A DNA stretch of 64,000 nucleotides from Halobellus litoreus. Lineage in GTDB: Archaea > Halobacteriota > Halobacteria > Halobacteriales > Haloferacaceae. The position numbers and the translations under genes are program-made. The notes beneath the pieces are model-generated. The model searched no databases, was not told the origin of the DNA, and saw only the letters and a program-made list of their open reading frames with translations. The stretch lies in the NCBI RefSeq assembly GCF_024464595.1, contig NZ_JANHAW010000002.1:992001-1056000 (forward strand). Reading direction: 5' to 3'. This document shows, piece after piece, positions 18,700 through 27,327 of this stretch (position 1 is its first letter; every line of letters begins with the position of its first letter).

Positions 18700-18960
18700 A
18701 TGAGTGAGGAACCGGCGGCAACGAGCGAGGGGCTCTCCGGTCGCCGTAGCGTCGGAGTCGTCTCCGGCGTGTTTAGCGTGATCGTGGTGCTCGCAGCCGT
18801 CTCGTACGCGGCGATGGTCAGCGTCGTTAACTGGGTGACCGTCGGCGTTCTCGCGTACCCCGTCGGGGGCGTCGCTCCGTTCGTCGTCATCACTGGCGCA
18901 ATACTGACCATTCCCGTCGTCGTTCCGACCGTTCTCGTGTCGGTACGGATGGCGACGTGA
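18700..18960 (+). CDS. Small two-helix membrane protein
   Basis: 86 residues, with hydrophobic segments about 20-45 and 55-82 separated by a short loop and ending in VSVRMAT. There are no cysteines or charged residues in the helices. TATA-like gatataat at about 18653-18660 lies about 40 bp upstream, so a leader of 10-20 nt is likely. Unknown function; conserved neighbours give no hint. Confidence 0.65.
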   Translation: MSEEPAATSEGLSGRRSVGVVSGVFSVIVVLAAVSYAAMVSVVNWVTVGVLAYPVGGVAPFVVITGAILTIPVVVPTVLVSVRMAT

Positions 18961-19051
18961 GCCACGCGGCGGCGACGAGTCAGCCTCGGCAGGCGAGACG
19001 GCCGCGACTCGACCCAGGAATTTAACTTCGGTCGTCAGCCTACGCTCAGTC

Positions 19052-19705
19052 GTGATCTCGAACCGTCGGGCGCTGGCCGCTGTTTCCGTCGCGCTCCTCT
19101 TAGTGACGAGCGGGTGTATCGGCTTTCTCACGGGTGAGGAAGCACTCACGTTCTCCGCCGATCCCGCAGCCGTCGACGAGGCGGCGGCGCAGGAGGCGGG
19201 GTACGAACTGAACGACACGCGGACCCTCGAAGTGAACCGGACGTTCGAGGTCGCCGGGGAGGAGCGTCGCGTCGTCGCCTCCAACGAACTCGCGTCCTAC
19301 GAGAAGACGATGGATCTCGGGCCGCTGGGCGAGATGCCGCTCGGCGTGTTCACCGTGGTCTCGACGCCCGCCGTCGAAATCGCCGGCCAGACGCTCAACC
19401 CGATCGGGAGCTACTCGAACGCGCGGCTGGTCGAGTTCGTCCAACAGCGGTACTCCGGGCTGAGCGACATCGAGACGGTGAGCAGCCGAAACATCACCGT
19501 CCAGGGGACGGAGACGCGCGTGACCAAGTTCGCCGGCACGGCGACGATCCAGGGGCAAGAAGTCGACGTCTTCGTCCACGTGACGAAGTACCGCGACGGC
19601 GACGACTTCATCCTCGCACTCGGCGTCTATCCCCAGCAGATCAGCGGCGAGGAGGAGAACGTGCTCTCGATGATGCGCGCCATCGAGCATCCGGTTTCGG
19701 ACTGA
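19052..19705 (+). CDS. Haloarchaeal lipoprotein, DUF6517-like
   Basis: 217 residues from a GTG start. The N-terminus is basic, then hydrophobic, then has the lipobox VTSGC (Cys22), so the protein should be lipid-anchored outside the membrane. The remainder is a beta-rich domain with segments such as VEIAGQTLNPIGSYSNARLVEFVQQRYSGL and a near-C-terminal DFILALGVYPQQISGEEENVL. It resembles the widespread haloarchaeal DUF6517 family; that name is from memory. TATA-like aatttaac at about 19019-19026 fits leaderless initiation at 19052. Role unknown. Confidence 0.82.
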   Translation: MISNRRALAAVSVALLLVTSGCIGFLTGEEALTFSADPAAVDEAAAQEAGYELNDTRTLEVNRTFEVAGEERRVVASNELASYEKTMDLGPLGEMPLGVFTVVSTPAVEIAGQTLNPIGSYSNARLVEFVQQRYSGLSDIETVSSRNITVQGTETRVTKFAGTATIQGQEVDVFVHVTKYRDGDDFILALGVYPQQISGEEENVLSMMRAIEHPVSD

Positions 19706-19769
19706 GACGGCCCGCTCCCGTCGACGCACCCGAACAACGCTTTTGGTCTCACTCCGAGGAGTGACTGGT

Positions 19770-19934
19770 ATGCGACGCACGCGGGAAGTCGGCATCCTGT
19801 GCACTCTCCTCGGCGTGGCGGGTTACGCGATCGGCGTCGCCGCGCCGTATCCGGGGCGTTCGGCGAGCCTCGTCGGCATAATGGTCGGGGTGACGCTCTA
19901 CGCGATCGGGTACGAGGGGGGTGAAGCGGCGTGA
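19770..19934 (+). CDS. Small two-helix membrane protein
   Basis: 54 residues starting MRRTREVGILCTLLGVAGYA. Two hydrophobic segments (about 8-25 and 33-47) are joined by a short polar loop with Pro and Arg. A purine-rich gaggag about 12 bp upstream could act as a ribosome-binding site. An in-frame start nine codons upstream is possible. It lies 46 bp ahead of corA on the same strand and may be co-transcribed with it. No recognised family. Confidence 0.6.
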   Translation: MRRTREVGILCTLLGVAGYAIGVAAPYPGRSASLVGIMVGVTLYAIGYEGGEAA

Positions 19935-19980
19935 CCGACGAACGGCCGCCGCGACGGGCGGAGACGGAGCGTGAGACCGT

Positions 19981-20979
19981 GTGATATCCGCGATCGTCTA
20001 CGACGCGGGGGGCGTCGAGCACTACGCGATCGACGACGAGGCCGACCTCGAAGCGGCGCGTCGCGCGCCGGGGACGACTTGGGTCCGCGTGAGCACGCCC
20101 ACGGACGAGGAGGAGCGGGCCCTCACGAAGGCGTTCTCGCTCCATCCGCTCGAACTGGAGGACGTTCGGGGGGGCGTCAGGCCGAAGACCGAGGCGTTCG
20201 ACGATCACGCGTTCGTGCTGATCAAAACCGTCGCGCTCGAACGCGGCGAGACGACGTTCGACGAGGAGATCCGCACCCAGCCCATCGGGCTGTTTATCGG
20301 CGACGATTGGCTGGTGACGGTGACCGCAGCGGACGACTACGTCCCCGTCGTCTCCGACGTCTGGCAGTCCGTCGAGAACCAGGAGGGCCGGACGCTGAAA
20401 CAGGGGCCCGACTTCGCGGCGTACCGCGTGATCGACCACGCGGTCGAGGACTATTTCGACCTGCTCGACACCGTCGGCGACACGATCGAGGAGATCGAGG
20501 AGGCGATCCTCGCGACGCCGGACGAGACGCTCATCGAGAGTTTGAACGACGTCAGACGCGATCTGCTGTCGTTTCGGAAAGTGGTCTGGCCGATGCGAGA
20601 AGCCGTCGGAACGCTCGCACGCGGCGGCATCGACGAGATCGGCGACTCGACCGAGAAGTTCTACCGCGACGTCTACGACCACCTCGTCGAGATCGTCGAC
20701 CTGACCGAGACGTATCGCGACCTCACTCGCGGCACGCGGGACATCTACCTCAACGTCGTCTCGCAGTCGACGAACGAGGTGATGAAACGGCTCACGGTCG
20801 TGGCGACGATCTTCATCCCGCTGACCTTCGTCGTCGGCGTCTACGGAATGAACTTCGGCGAGCACGCGACGAACCTTCCGGAGCTGACGTGGCCCTACGC
20901 GTATCCGGCCGTCGTCGTCGGGATGGGGCTCGTGACGGCGATCCTCCTGGTTCACTTCCGTCGCGAGGGCTGGATCTGA
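19981..20979 (+). CDS. corA: CorA-type magnesium/cobalt transporter
   Basis: Pentameric divalent-cation channel of the membrane, 332 residues. The long N-terminal cytoplasmic alpha/beta domain contains LEDVRGGVRPKTEAFDDHAFV near 60-80. It is followed by a long helix and two C-terminal membrane helices. The signature GMN tripeptide is at 289-291 (VYGMNFGEHA), directly after the first membrane helix, and a basic tail HFRREGWI ends the protein. The start is GTG at 19981. Mg2+ uptake or efflux is expected; selectivity cannot be read from sequence. Confidence 0.95.
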   Translation: MISAIVYDAGGVEHYAIDDEADLEAARRAPGTTWVRVSTPTDEEERALTKAFSLHPLELEDVRGGVRPKTEAFDDHAFVLIKTVALERGETTFDEEIRTQPIGLFIGDDWLVTVTAADDYVPVVSDVWQSVENQEGRTLKQGPDFAAYRVIDHAVEDYFDLLDTVGDTIEEIEEAILATPDETLIESLNDVRRDLLSFRKVVWPMREAVGTLARGGIDEIGDSTEKFYRDVYDHLVEIVDLTETYRDLTRGTRDIYLNVVSQSTNEVMKRLTVVATIFIPLTFVVGVYGMNFGEHATNLPELTWPYAYPAVVVGMGLVTAILLVHFRREGWI

Positions 20980-21108
20980 CGGTTGTCGCTTCTGACAACG
21001 AAACGTATATATATCCGTGAAATACGTCTCGCTCCGTCGTCAATATCGCCGATAATGCTTCGTACGGCCGTATATAGCCATATCAAAGGTGATAGATTAG
21101 GAGAAACA

Positions 21109-21140
21109 TTTAAATACCTTCAGTACTTACCGATAGTAAG
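21109..21140 (+). promoter_or_regulatory. tfb promoter with flanking inverted repeat
   Basis: A strong TATA box tttaaata at 21109-21116 is preceded by purine-rich ggagaaac that fits a BRE. About 15-25 bp downstream is a 5-bp inverted repeat cttac-N5-gtaag (21126-21140), close to the expected start site. This predicts a leader of about 60 nt before the ATG at 21201. Further TATA-like sequences occur at about 21071. Confidence 0.55.
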
Positions 21141-21200
21141 GTCAACCCCGGCCGGCCCGTCTCTCTCCTTTCTGCCGGTTCGGACGCCTCCCACCCAACT

Positions 21201-22196
21201 ATGAGTGACACACGAACCCGAGAACGCGACGAGGAACGGAGCACGCGAACAGCGGAGCGAACGGCGGACGAGCGGACGGACGAACAGGAAGCAGAGCACG
21301 TCTGCCCCGAGTGCGGCGGCACGCTCGTCACGGACGCGTCACACGGCGAAACCGTCTGTACGGACTGCGGCCTCGTGGTCGACGAAGACTCGATCGACCG
21401 CGGACCGGAGTGGCGCGCCTTCGACAGCGCCGAGCGGGACCGCAAGTCGCGGGTCGGCGCGCCGACGACGAACCTGATGCACGACAAGGGGCTGTCGACG
21501 AACATCGGCTGGCAGAACAAAGACGCCTACGGCAACTCCCTGTCGTCGCGACAGCGCGAGCAGATGCAGCGGCTGCGCACCTGGAACGAGCGCTTCCGGA
21601 CGCGCGACTCCAAGGAGCGCAACCTCAAGCAGGCGCTCGGCGAGATCGACCGGATGGCCTCCGCGCTCGGCCTCCCCGAGAACGTCCGCGAGACCGCCTC
21701 GGTCATCTATCGCCGGGCGCTCAACGAGGACCTCCTCCCCGGGCGTTCCATCGAGGGCGTCGCGACCGCGGCGCTGTACGCCGCGGCGCGACAGGCCGGG
21801 ACGCCGCGCTCGCTCGACGAGATCGAGCGCGTCTCGCGGGTCGACAAGATGGAGCTCACGCGGACGTACCGCTACGTGGTTCGGGAACTCAAACTGGAGG
21901 TCGAACCCGCGGATCCCGAGCAGTACGTCCCCCGGTTCGCCTCTGATCTGGACCTCTCCGACGAGGCCGAGCGGCAGGCGCGCCAACTCCTCCGGAACGC
22001 GAAGCACGCTGCGATCCACTCGGGGAAGTCGCCCGTCGGCCTCGCCGCCGCCGCGGTCTACGCCGCGGCGCTTCTCACCAACGAGAAGGTGACCCAGAGC
22101 CAGGTCAGCGAGGTCGCGAACGTCTCGGAAGTCACGATCCGCAACCGGTACAAGGAGCTCCTCGAAGCCGAGGACGCCGGCGGCGTCCTCGCGTAA
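21201..22196 (+). CDS. tfb: Transcription initiation factor IIB (TFB)
   Basis: General transcription factor that recruits RNA polymerase to TBP-bound promoters and reads the BRE. The 331 residues include an acidic/basic N-terminal extension, then a zinc ribbon with Cys35, Cys38, Cys53 and Cys56 (HVCPECGG...TVCTDCG). The B-finger/reader region is DRGPEWRAFDSAERDRKSRVG. Two cyclin-like repeats (about 135-220 and 230-325) end in the recognition helix NVSEVTIRNRYKEL. Haloarchaea carry several TFB paralogues with different promoter preferences; which one this is cannot be told here. Confidence 0.96.
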   Translation: MSDTRTRERDEERSTRTAERTADERTDEQEAEHVCPECGGTLVTDASHGETVCTDCGLVVDEDSIDRGPEWRAFDSAERDRKSRVGAPTTNLMHDKGLSTNIGWQNKDAYGNSLSSRQREQMQRLRTWNERFRTRDSKERNLKQALGEIDRMASALGLPENVRETASVIYRRALNEDLLPGRSIEGVATAALYAAARQAGTPRSLDEIERVSRVDKMELTRTYRYVVRELKLEVEPADPEQYVPRFASDLDLSDEAERQARQLLRNAKHAAIHSGKSPVGLAAAAVYAAALLTNEKVTQSQVSEVANVSEVTIRNRYKELLEAEDAGGVLA

Positions 22197-22302
22197 CGGC
22201 CCTCGACGCGCGTGTCGGGCTAACGGCCCGCAACGGATCGTGTAACGCGTCCTGACGGTTCCCGTACCAACCTTTATTGACGTACCGGGAGTCCGGTACG
22301 CT

Positions 22303-22482
22303 ATGGTCGAAGCGTTTGTCCGACTGCTGTGTCCCGAATGTAAGAAAGACTGGCAGGCGGAGCCGACGTCGTTGCCGGATCACCGCCAGAACTTCACGTG
22401 TTCCTCCTGCGGCGCGACGCGCCGGCTGGCGGAATTTATGCGGACGGAACGCGACCTGAGTACGGTAAAACAGTTCGAGTAA
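22303..22482 (+). CDS. Small zinc-finger protein of 59 residues
   Basis: The short frame starts MVEAFVRLLCPECKKDW and has Cys10, Cys13, Cys33 and Cys36 as two C-x2-C knuckles (CPEC, CSSC) 19 residues apart. This is a complete treble-clef/ribbon-like zinc site. A cctttatt TATA element at about 22271-22278 is about 28 bp upstream of the ATG, supporting a leaderless gene. It is convergent with the aIF2-beta gene, with 15 bp between stop codons. Such mini zinc-finger proteins are numerous in haloarchaea; the function is unknown. Confidence 0.78.
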   Translation: MVEAFVRLLCPECKKDWQAEPTSLPDHRQNFTCSSCGATRRLAEFMRTERDLSTVKQFE

Positions 22483-22497
22483 CGTCGGGAACGCGAC

Positions 22498-22905
22498 CTA
22501 CAGGTCCGGAACCGACGACAGCGCCCCGCAGGCGTCGCACTTCAGTACCGTCGTTCCCTGTTCCTCGACGAGTCGGGTGTCCGGCGATCCGCACTCGCTG
22601 CACGTGACAAAGTCGTCGACGTACGTCTCCAGCGCGTCCGCGACGCGCCGCTGTTTGAAATCACCGGTGAACCGGGCGCGACCGCGGTCGTCGATCTGTG
22701 CGCTCGTGCCGAGTTCGGACTGCATAAACCGGACCAGATGGTCCGGATCGCGCGCCAACCGATCGTGGACCGCCTCGAAATTCTCCCAGACCGTGACGTG
22801 CCCTTCCGGTCGGACGTCGGGTTCCGGAACCTCGAACCGTCCGCCGCTGTCGCTGATGTCAGGCGACTGTTCGAGTGCTCGGTCGAGTTGATCCTCGTAG
22901 TCCAT
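22498..22905 (-). CDS. eif2b: Translation initiation factor 2, beta subunit (aIF2-beta)
   Basis: Subunit of the heterotrimeric factor that delivers initiator Met-tRNA to the small ribosomal subunit. From MDYEDQLDRALE it has 135 residues. The core alpha/beta domain includes DPDHLVRFMQSELGTSAQIDD. The C-terminal zinc ribbon has Cys102, Cys105, Cys123 and Cys126 (CSECGSPDT...CDACGA). The Met 11 codons upstream is rejected because the family begins at MDYE. The length is the usual one for archaeal aIF2-beta. Confidence 0.95.
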   Translation of the reverse strand: MDYEDQLDRALEQSPDISDSGGRFEVPEPDVRPEGHVTVWENFEAVHDRLARDPDHLVRFMQSELGTSAQIDDRGRARFTGDFKQRRVADALETYVDDFVTCSECGSPDTRLVEEQGTTVLKCDACGALSSVPDL

Positions 22906-23193
22906 ACGCGGACCTACGTTGTGCGTCGTGTAAAGCATTCATATGTGAGAGCGGTTGCACGTCGTCGCGCAACCCCTCCCACCACCGCGTTCGATCAGGC
23001 GAGCGGGCACGTGAAATCTCGGTCACACGTTCGTCCGGACGACCCGCCGGCGGCGCACGCCGTGGACCAATCCTTCATAATTGAAGACAGGAATTCGGCC
23101 GAATCGGGACGTTTCGCCCGGATATTCGGGAGGCCCGTGTTAACGAGACTCAGGATAGTAATATATCCTTCCAGTCTCAACTGAGCATTGCTC

Positions 23194-23430
23194 ATGAAGA
23201 AGCAGGAGCTCATCCATCTTCACGGCCTGCTTGCAGAGGTACACACCCAGGTCGAAGCGTGGGAAGACGACGACGTATCACTCGAAGCGTACAACGAACT
23301 CGGCGTTCGACCGACATCGATTCACAAATCGAAGACCGATCACAAGGCCGCCGTTTTTAAACTCGTCAAGGGAATCACCGCCTCGTTCGAGGAAGCCGAA
23401 CAGGACCGCGTCGCTGCCACTGCCGACTGA
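23194..23430 (+). CDS. UPF0058 family protein
   Basis: 78 residues starting MKKQELIHLHGLLAEVHTQVE, the characteristic opening of this archaeal family of small, helical, cytoplasmic proteins. The middle YNELGVRPTSIHKSKTDHKAAVFKLVKGI is also typical. A TATA-like taatatat at about 23159-23165 lies about 30 bp upstream. A TTG two codons earlier is possible but the ATG matches the family. The biochemical role is unknown. Confidence 0.88.
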   Translation: MKKQELIHLHGLLAEVHTQVEAWEDDDVSLEAYNELGVRPTSIHKSKTDHKAAVFKLVKGITASFEEAEQDRVAATAD

Positions 23431-23547
23431 ATTCGACGACTCGCCGCCTCCTCCCCGAACGCTACGACCGCATAGCGACGCCCCCGGCGATCCTGAGACG
23501 CCGCGCTGGTCGCAAGACCGGCCGAACCTCTGGGCGCCGTTCTCCGA

Positions 23548-23931
23548 CTACTCCGCCCGCTCGTCGTCCGGCCGCGCCACCAACTCCTCGCGGTAGGCCG
23601 CGACGGCCGCGACGACCTTTTTCGCGTCTTCCGCTGGCACGTCGAACGCCTCGAGGCTGTCCCGGAGGTGATCGACCGCGCGCTCGATGTGGGCGTCCGT
23701 GAATGGGACGTGCAGGTGTGCCTCACGGACCGGTTCGGCGTCGTAGGTCTCGGGGCCGCCGGCGGCCTCACACAGGAAGTCTGTCTGCGTCCGCCGAAGG
23801 CGCTCGACGTCCGCGTTCTCGAAGAACGGTTCCAACTCCTCGTCGTCGAGTAGCCGATCGTAGAAATCGTCGACCACCGCCCGGATCGCGTCGTGACCCC
23901 CAAGCCGATTGTAGAGGTTCTCTCGTGCCAT
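23548..23931 (-). CDS. Truncated haemoglobin (group I-like)
   Basis: 127 residues folding as a 2-on-2 globin: MARENLYNRLGGHDAIRAVVDDFYDRLLDD. The B10 tyrosine is Tyr24 and the likely proximal haem ligand is His72 in REAHLHVPF. The PF motif after helix E and the DAHIERAVDHL helix G support the family. Roles known for the family are O2 or NO binding and detoxification. The upstream Met in the same frame adds 15 residues of unlikely sequence, so I used the family start. It is monocistronic. Confidence 0.9.
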   Translation of the reverse strand: MARENLYNRLGGHDAIRAVVDDFYDRLLDDEELEPFFENADVERLRRTQTDFLCEAAGGPETYDAEPVREAHLHVPFTDAHIERAVDHLRDSLEAFDVPAEDAKKVVAAVAAYREELVARPDDERAE

Positions 23932-24017
23932 ACTGTGACGACAACGGCTCGAAGTACACGAGGGTAACGACTGCACGCCGCGAGGAACCAGGAGATGATA
24001 CCGGAGTGGCGAGACGG

Positions 24018-24479
24018 TCAGTCGCCGTCGACGAGGTCGTCGAACTCGGGGATGAGGTCGTCGTCGTCGTCCGCGTCCGAGTCGTCCGTCCCGTCGTCGG
24101 CCGCCGTGTCGGCGTCCTCGCTCTGCTCGTCGTTCTCCGTTTCGGTCACGATGGGGTCGACGGAGAGAACCTTCAGCGGGACGTTTTCGAGCCGTTGTCC
24201 GATCTCCTTGCGGGCGATCCGCGAGGCGTGTTCCTCCTGCTCGACGTTGAACACGGTCATCTCCAGTTCGAGCGCCACGAGCGCCTCGTCGGCGGCGATG
24301 AACGCGGGCGGGAGTTCCTCCCCGTCGGGGGAGGTCCGTGACCCCATCGAGATCTCGACGTAACTCAGGTCCGGGTTCAGCATCTCGCCCGTCTTCGAGA
24401 TGGCGATGCGGATCGCCTCGTCGGGCGTCGTCACGTCGTACACCGGAATGGCGGCCTCGACGACGACTCTGCAGTCCAT
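24018..24479 (-). CDS. UPF0212/DUF555 family protein
   Basis: 153 residues beginning MDCRVVVEAAIPVYDVTTPDEAIRIAISKTG, the family's conserved opening. A compact domain continues to about residue 110 (VPLKVLSVDPIV), followed by a 40-residue extremely acidic tail of Asp and Glu, as in other haloarchaeal members. Cytoplasmic; function unknown. The upstream in-frame Met (10 codons earlier) is less likely because homologues start at MDCRVVVE or MNCRVVVE. Confidence 0.88.
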   Translation of the reverse strand: MDCRVVVEAAIPVYDVTTPDEAIRIAISKTGEMLNPDLSYVEISMGSRTSPDGEELPPAFIAADEALVALELEMTVFNVEQEEHASRIARKEIGQRLENVPLKVLSVDPIVTETENDEQSEDADTAADDGTDDSDADDDDDLIPEFDDLVDGD

Positions 24480-24591
24480 ACTGTATTGTAAGAGCGCCGG
24501 CGGCATCAAAGGTTCGCCCGTCGAGAAGCGGTGAGAGATCCGTTCCGGTCGCGGCCGCTCGGCCGACGAAACCGCCGGGTGGACACCCGCC

Positions 24592-25563
24592 TCACTCGTC
24601 GCCGCGCGCCCGGAGGTAGTAGAAGAGATACGTCTGCGCGTAGCCGGCGTACTCGCCGCCGAGGCGTTCGCGAAGCGCGCGCGACGTCTCCGCGTAGTCG
24701 CCGCGGTCGCACTCGGGGAAGTGCTCGGCGATCGCGCTCCGGATCCACGTGTCGAGCGGAACGGCCTGGAGGTAGCCCAGCGAGAACAGCAGGACGCAGT
24801 CGGCGACCTTGTCGCCGACGCCGACGAACCGCGTCAGGTACTCGCGCGCGTCCTCGTAGTCTCGGCCGACCGCCTCGCGGGGGTGGGCCTCGCCCGCGGC
24901 GACCATCGCGGCCGTCTTTCGGACGTAGGGGGCGCGGTACCCGAGTTTCCGGTCGCGCAGTTCCGACTCCTCGCGGGCGGCCAGTTGCGCGGGCGTCGGG
25001 AAGGCGGCGACGGTCTCGCCGTCGAACACGTGGCGGTCGCCGAACGCCTCCGCGAGCGACATCTGCATCCCGTGGATTCGCGAAACGCGCATCTGCGCCG
25101 AACAGATGAACGAGACGAGACAGGGAAACGGCGGGTCGCGAACGAGGCGCATCCCGCGATAGGCGTCGTAGGCGCGCCGGATGAGGTCGTCGTCGGGCGT
25201 TGCCTCGTAAATCGCGTCGAGGTCGTCGTCGAGGCGGAGGAGGTGTCGCAGGACCGGAACCGGATCGGCCGTCGCCGCCCACTCCAGTTCGTCGCCGCGC
25301 TGGCGGACCCGCACGACGACGTCCTCGTCTGAGACGCCGTCGATCGGCGGAACGACCGTCCGGTACCACGCGTCGCCGCCGTGGACGTCCATCGACTCGT
25401 ACATCCGTCCGTCCGGGCGGTCCCACAGGTAGGACTGGCCGCTCTCCAGGGTCGCCTGCAGATCGAACGGGCCGGCGACCTCCGTGAGCGGAATCGCGCC
25501 CGTTTCGAGTTCGGAAGCCGCGTCGGCGTCGACGTCGCCACCCGCGCCGGGTTCGGCTGTCAT
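24592..25563 (-). CDS. ogg: 8-oxoguanine DNA glycosylase/AP lyase (OGG1-type)
   Basis: Base-excision repair enzyme that removes oxidised guanine. The 323 residues comprise an N-terminal OGG_N-like beta domain (FDLQATLESGQSYLWDRPDG near 33-52), then an HhH-GPD helical domain. The helix-hairpin-helix FVGVGDKVADC carries the catalytic Lys252, and the conserved Asp271 lies in QAVPLDTWI. The stretch CLVSFICSAQMRVSRI near 148-163 matches eukaryote-type OGG1. A very acidic N-terminal extension of about 25 residues precedes the domain. It is a single gene with no obvious operon partner. Confidence 0.93.
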   Translation of the reverse strand: MTAEPGAGGDVDADAASELETGAIPLTEVAGPFDLQATLESGQSYLWDRPDGRMYESMDVHGGDAWYRTVVPPIDGVSDEDVVVRVRQRGDELEWAATADPVPVLRHLLRLDDDLDAIYEATPDDDLIRRAYDAYRGMRLVRDPPFPCLVSFICSAQMRVSRIHGMQMSLAEAFGDRHVFDGETVAAFPTPAQLAAREESELRDRKLGYRAPYVRKTAAMVAAGEAHPREAVGRDYEDAREYLTRFVGVGDKVADCVLLFSLGYLQAVPLDTWIRSAIAEHFPECDRGDYAETSRALRERLGGEYAGYAQTYLFYYLRARGDE

Positions 25564-25628
25564 CGACAGTCGGGAGGAGCGCGGCGCGTATGCCGGTTTC
25601 GATCAGCGGTTTCGGGCAGGGAGTACGA

Positions 25629-26585
25629 TCAGCGGTGCCGGCCCACCGGGAACTTCACGCGCTCGGGGTTCTCCTCGAACCGCGCGAGGATTCGCTCGTA
25701 CAGCGCGTTTCTGTGCCGCGTCACCCGGCGGGCGGGCGAGAGGAAGCGGAGTCGGAGTTCGATCCAGGACTCCCGCTGGACGACGTTCACCGTCGGCCCC
25801 TCGCGGACGTCGAGGTCGACCGCCGTTCGCTCCAGGCGACTCCGGTACGTCTGCACCCCGCGACGCATCTCCTCGCCCAGGTGGGCGGTCGCCTCCTCGA
25901 TCATCGCCTCGCGGGCGAACGCGAGGTCCGTCTCGTAGGCCACCTGGATCGACACCTCGCTCCAGACGTACTCGAAGAGCGTCGTGTCGTTGACGACCTG
26001 TGCGGACAGGACTTCCGCGTTCGGAACGGTCACCACTCGGCCGGAGGGCTGCCCGGAGGTGACGAGCCGACCGCCGACCTCCCACAGGGTCGTGGTGAGA
26101 AAACCCACCTCGATGACGTCGCCGCGGGTGTCGCCGATCTCGACCCGGTCGCCGACGCCGTAGGGCCGCTTCGAGACGACGTACAGCCAGCCGACGAGCG
26201 AGAGCAGCGGCTGTTGTAACGCGAACGTGATCGCGAAGCCGACGATCCCCAGCGAGAACAGGAGACCGACCCACTGCGCCGTGAGGACGCCCGCGACGCC
26301 CGCGGCCGCGACGACGCCGAAGGCGAGACGGAGGACGTTCCGGACGTCCTGCGTCCGTCGCTTGTCCGAGACGCGTCCGGCGATCACCGACTCGACGATG
26401 AAGTACGCGCCGGTGACGGCGGCCAGGACGGCCGCGGCGAGGAGTCCCCGGGAGAGCACCGGCCGGAGCCGCCAGTTTCCGATGGCGACGTCAGCGAAGA
26501 CGCCTGCCGAGCGGACGACGCCGACAGCGACGAGCAGTGCAGCGGCGACCGCCAGCGCGAGGTATCCAATTGAGCGGCGAACCAC
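25629..26585 (-). CDS. Small-conductance mechanosensitive channel, MscS family
   Basis: 318 residues from a GTG whose first base is 26585. A TTTTTTCA TATA-like box (complement of about 26609-26616) lies 27 bp upstream, which fits a leaderless start better than the ATG 23 codons further up. Four hydrophobic helices (about 6-25, 45-70, 85-105, 108-130) precede the MscS core. The pore-lining helix is GIVGFAITFALQQPLLSLVGW, and the beta domain has PYGVGDRVEIGDTRGDV and VVTVPNAEVLS. The C-terminal cytoplasmic cage is present. Role: osmotic safety valve. Confidence 0.9.
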   Translation of the reverse strand: MVRRSIGYLALAVAAALLVAVGVVRSAGVFADVAIGNWRLRPVLSRGLLAAAVLAAVTGAYFIVESVIAGRVSDKRRTQDVRNVLRLAFGVVAAAGVAGVLTAQWVGLLFSLGIVGFAITFALQQPLLSLVGWLYVVSKRPYGVGDRVEIGDTRGDVIEVGFLTTTLWEVGGRLVTSGQPSGRVVTVPNAEVLSAQVVNDTTLFEYVWSEVSIQVAYETDLAFAREAMIEEATAHLGEEMRRGVQTYRSRLERTAVDLDVREGPTVNVVQRESWIELRLRFLSPARRVTRHRNALYERILARFEENPERVKFPVGRHR

Positions 26586-26672
26586 GTTCGGGACTGGTCG
26601 GCGCGGGTGAAAAAACGGGCGGGCAAGCGGGCGAGGAAGGTTTCCCGCGGCCACCGCCGGTCGCGACGCCGA

Positions 26673-27176
26673 TCACTCCCGTTCGACCGTCAGCAACACG
26701 CCGCCGAAAACGAGGAGCAGCACGACGCCGAGCGGTATCGGAACGCCCGGGAAGCCGCGCGTGAGGAGCAGATACGTCGCGGCCGCGAGCACGACGCCCA
26801 CGAGCGTCAGCAGTCCGCCGAGGAGCCGCACCGGATCGATCGGGCCGGCCTCGACGGCGTCCTCGTAGCGGTAGTAGACCGCGGCGAAGACGACCGCGAC
26901 CGCGAGGACGGCAGCGCCGACCGTCCAGACCTGATACGCCGCCTGAATCGTCTGCCCCGCCTGGAACGCGGTCGCAGAGAGCGGGTCGGAGAGACTGACG
27001 CGACGGGCGGCCGGGACGCCGAAGGCGTACCGCACCTGGAAGAACGGGAACCGAACGAACAGCACCGAACCGCCGGAGACGCCCGTCGAGTAGGTGACGT
27101 TCCAGGGGACGAGCGCGGCGATCCACGTCGAGACCACCGCCAACGCGCCCGCGTACTCCGCGCGAACCCAGACCAT
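26673..27176 (-). CDS. Four-helix membrane protein of unknown function
   Basis: 167 residues beginning MVWVRAEYAGALAVVSTWIAALVPWNVTYS. Hydrophobic segments are at about 9-25, 82-102, 118-138 and 145-163. An extracellular-looking loop of about 50 residues (VRFPFFQVRYAFG...) lies between helices 1 and 2. It resembles an uncharacterised haloarchaeal DUF family I cannot name with certainty. A CTTTTACA element (complement of about 27199-27206) sits about 27 bp ahead of the ATG, so the mRNA is leaderless. The gene precedes mscS on the same strand. Confidence 0.8.
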   Translation of the reverse strand: MVWVRAEYAGALAVVSTWIAALVPWNVTYSTGVSGGSVLFVRFPFFQVRYAFGVPAARRVSLSDPLSATAFQAGQTIQAAYQVWTVGAAVLAVAVVFAAVYYRYEDAVEAGPIDPVRLLGGLLTLVGVVLAAATYLLLTRGFPGVPIPLGVVLLLVFGGVLLTVERE

Positions 27177-27255
27177 ACCAGGTCAGCGTCGTCGGTTCTG
27201 TAAAAGCTACCGGAGCGCGGACGGCGGGGAAGGACGAGGACAGCAGACGGCAGTT

Positions 27256-27321
27256 AGTGCGAGAACACCGGACGGTGGAGAGTATGAGAACAGCGGACGA
27301 CGAGGCAGTGCGAGAAACGGG
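27256..27321. repeat. Three imperfect 25-26-bp direct repeats
   Basis: Units beginning at 27256, 27281 and 27307 share ag(t)(g/a)(c/t)gagaa followed by an ac-cgga-type core. They lie directly downstream of the alanine dehydrogenase/cyclodeaminase stop codon (27328) in a 150-bp gap. No coding or hairpin explanation. Confidence 0.6.
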
Positions 27322-27327
27322 AGCGGC

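Noticed and set aside
19931-19983. A 17-codon leader peptide ahead of corA
   Set aside because: A short GTG frame overlapping the previous stop; no attenuator-like features and codon content is unremarkable.
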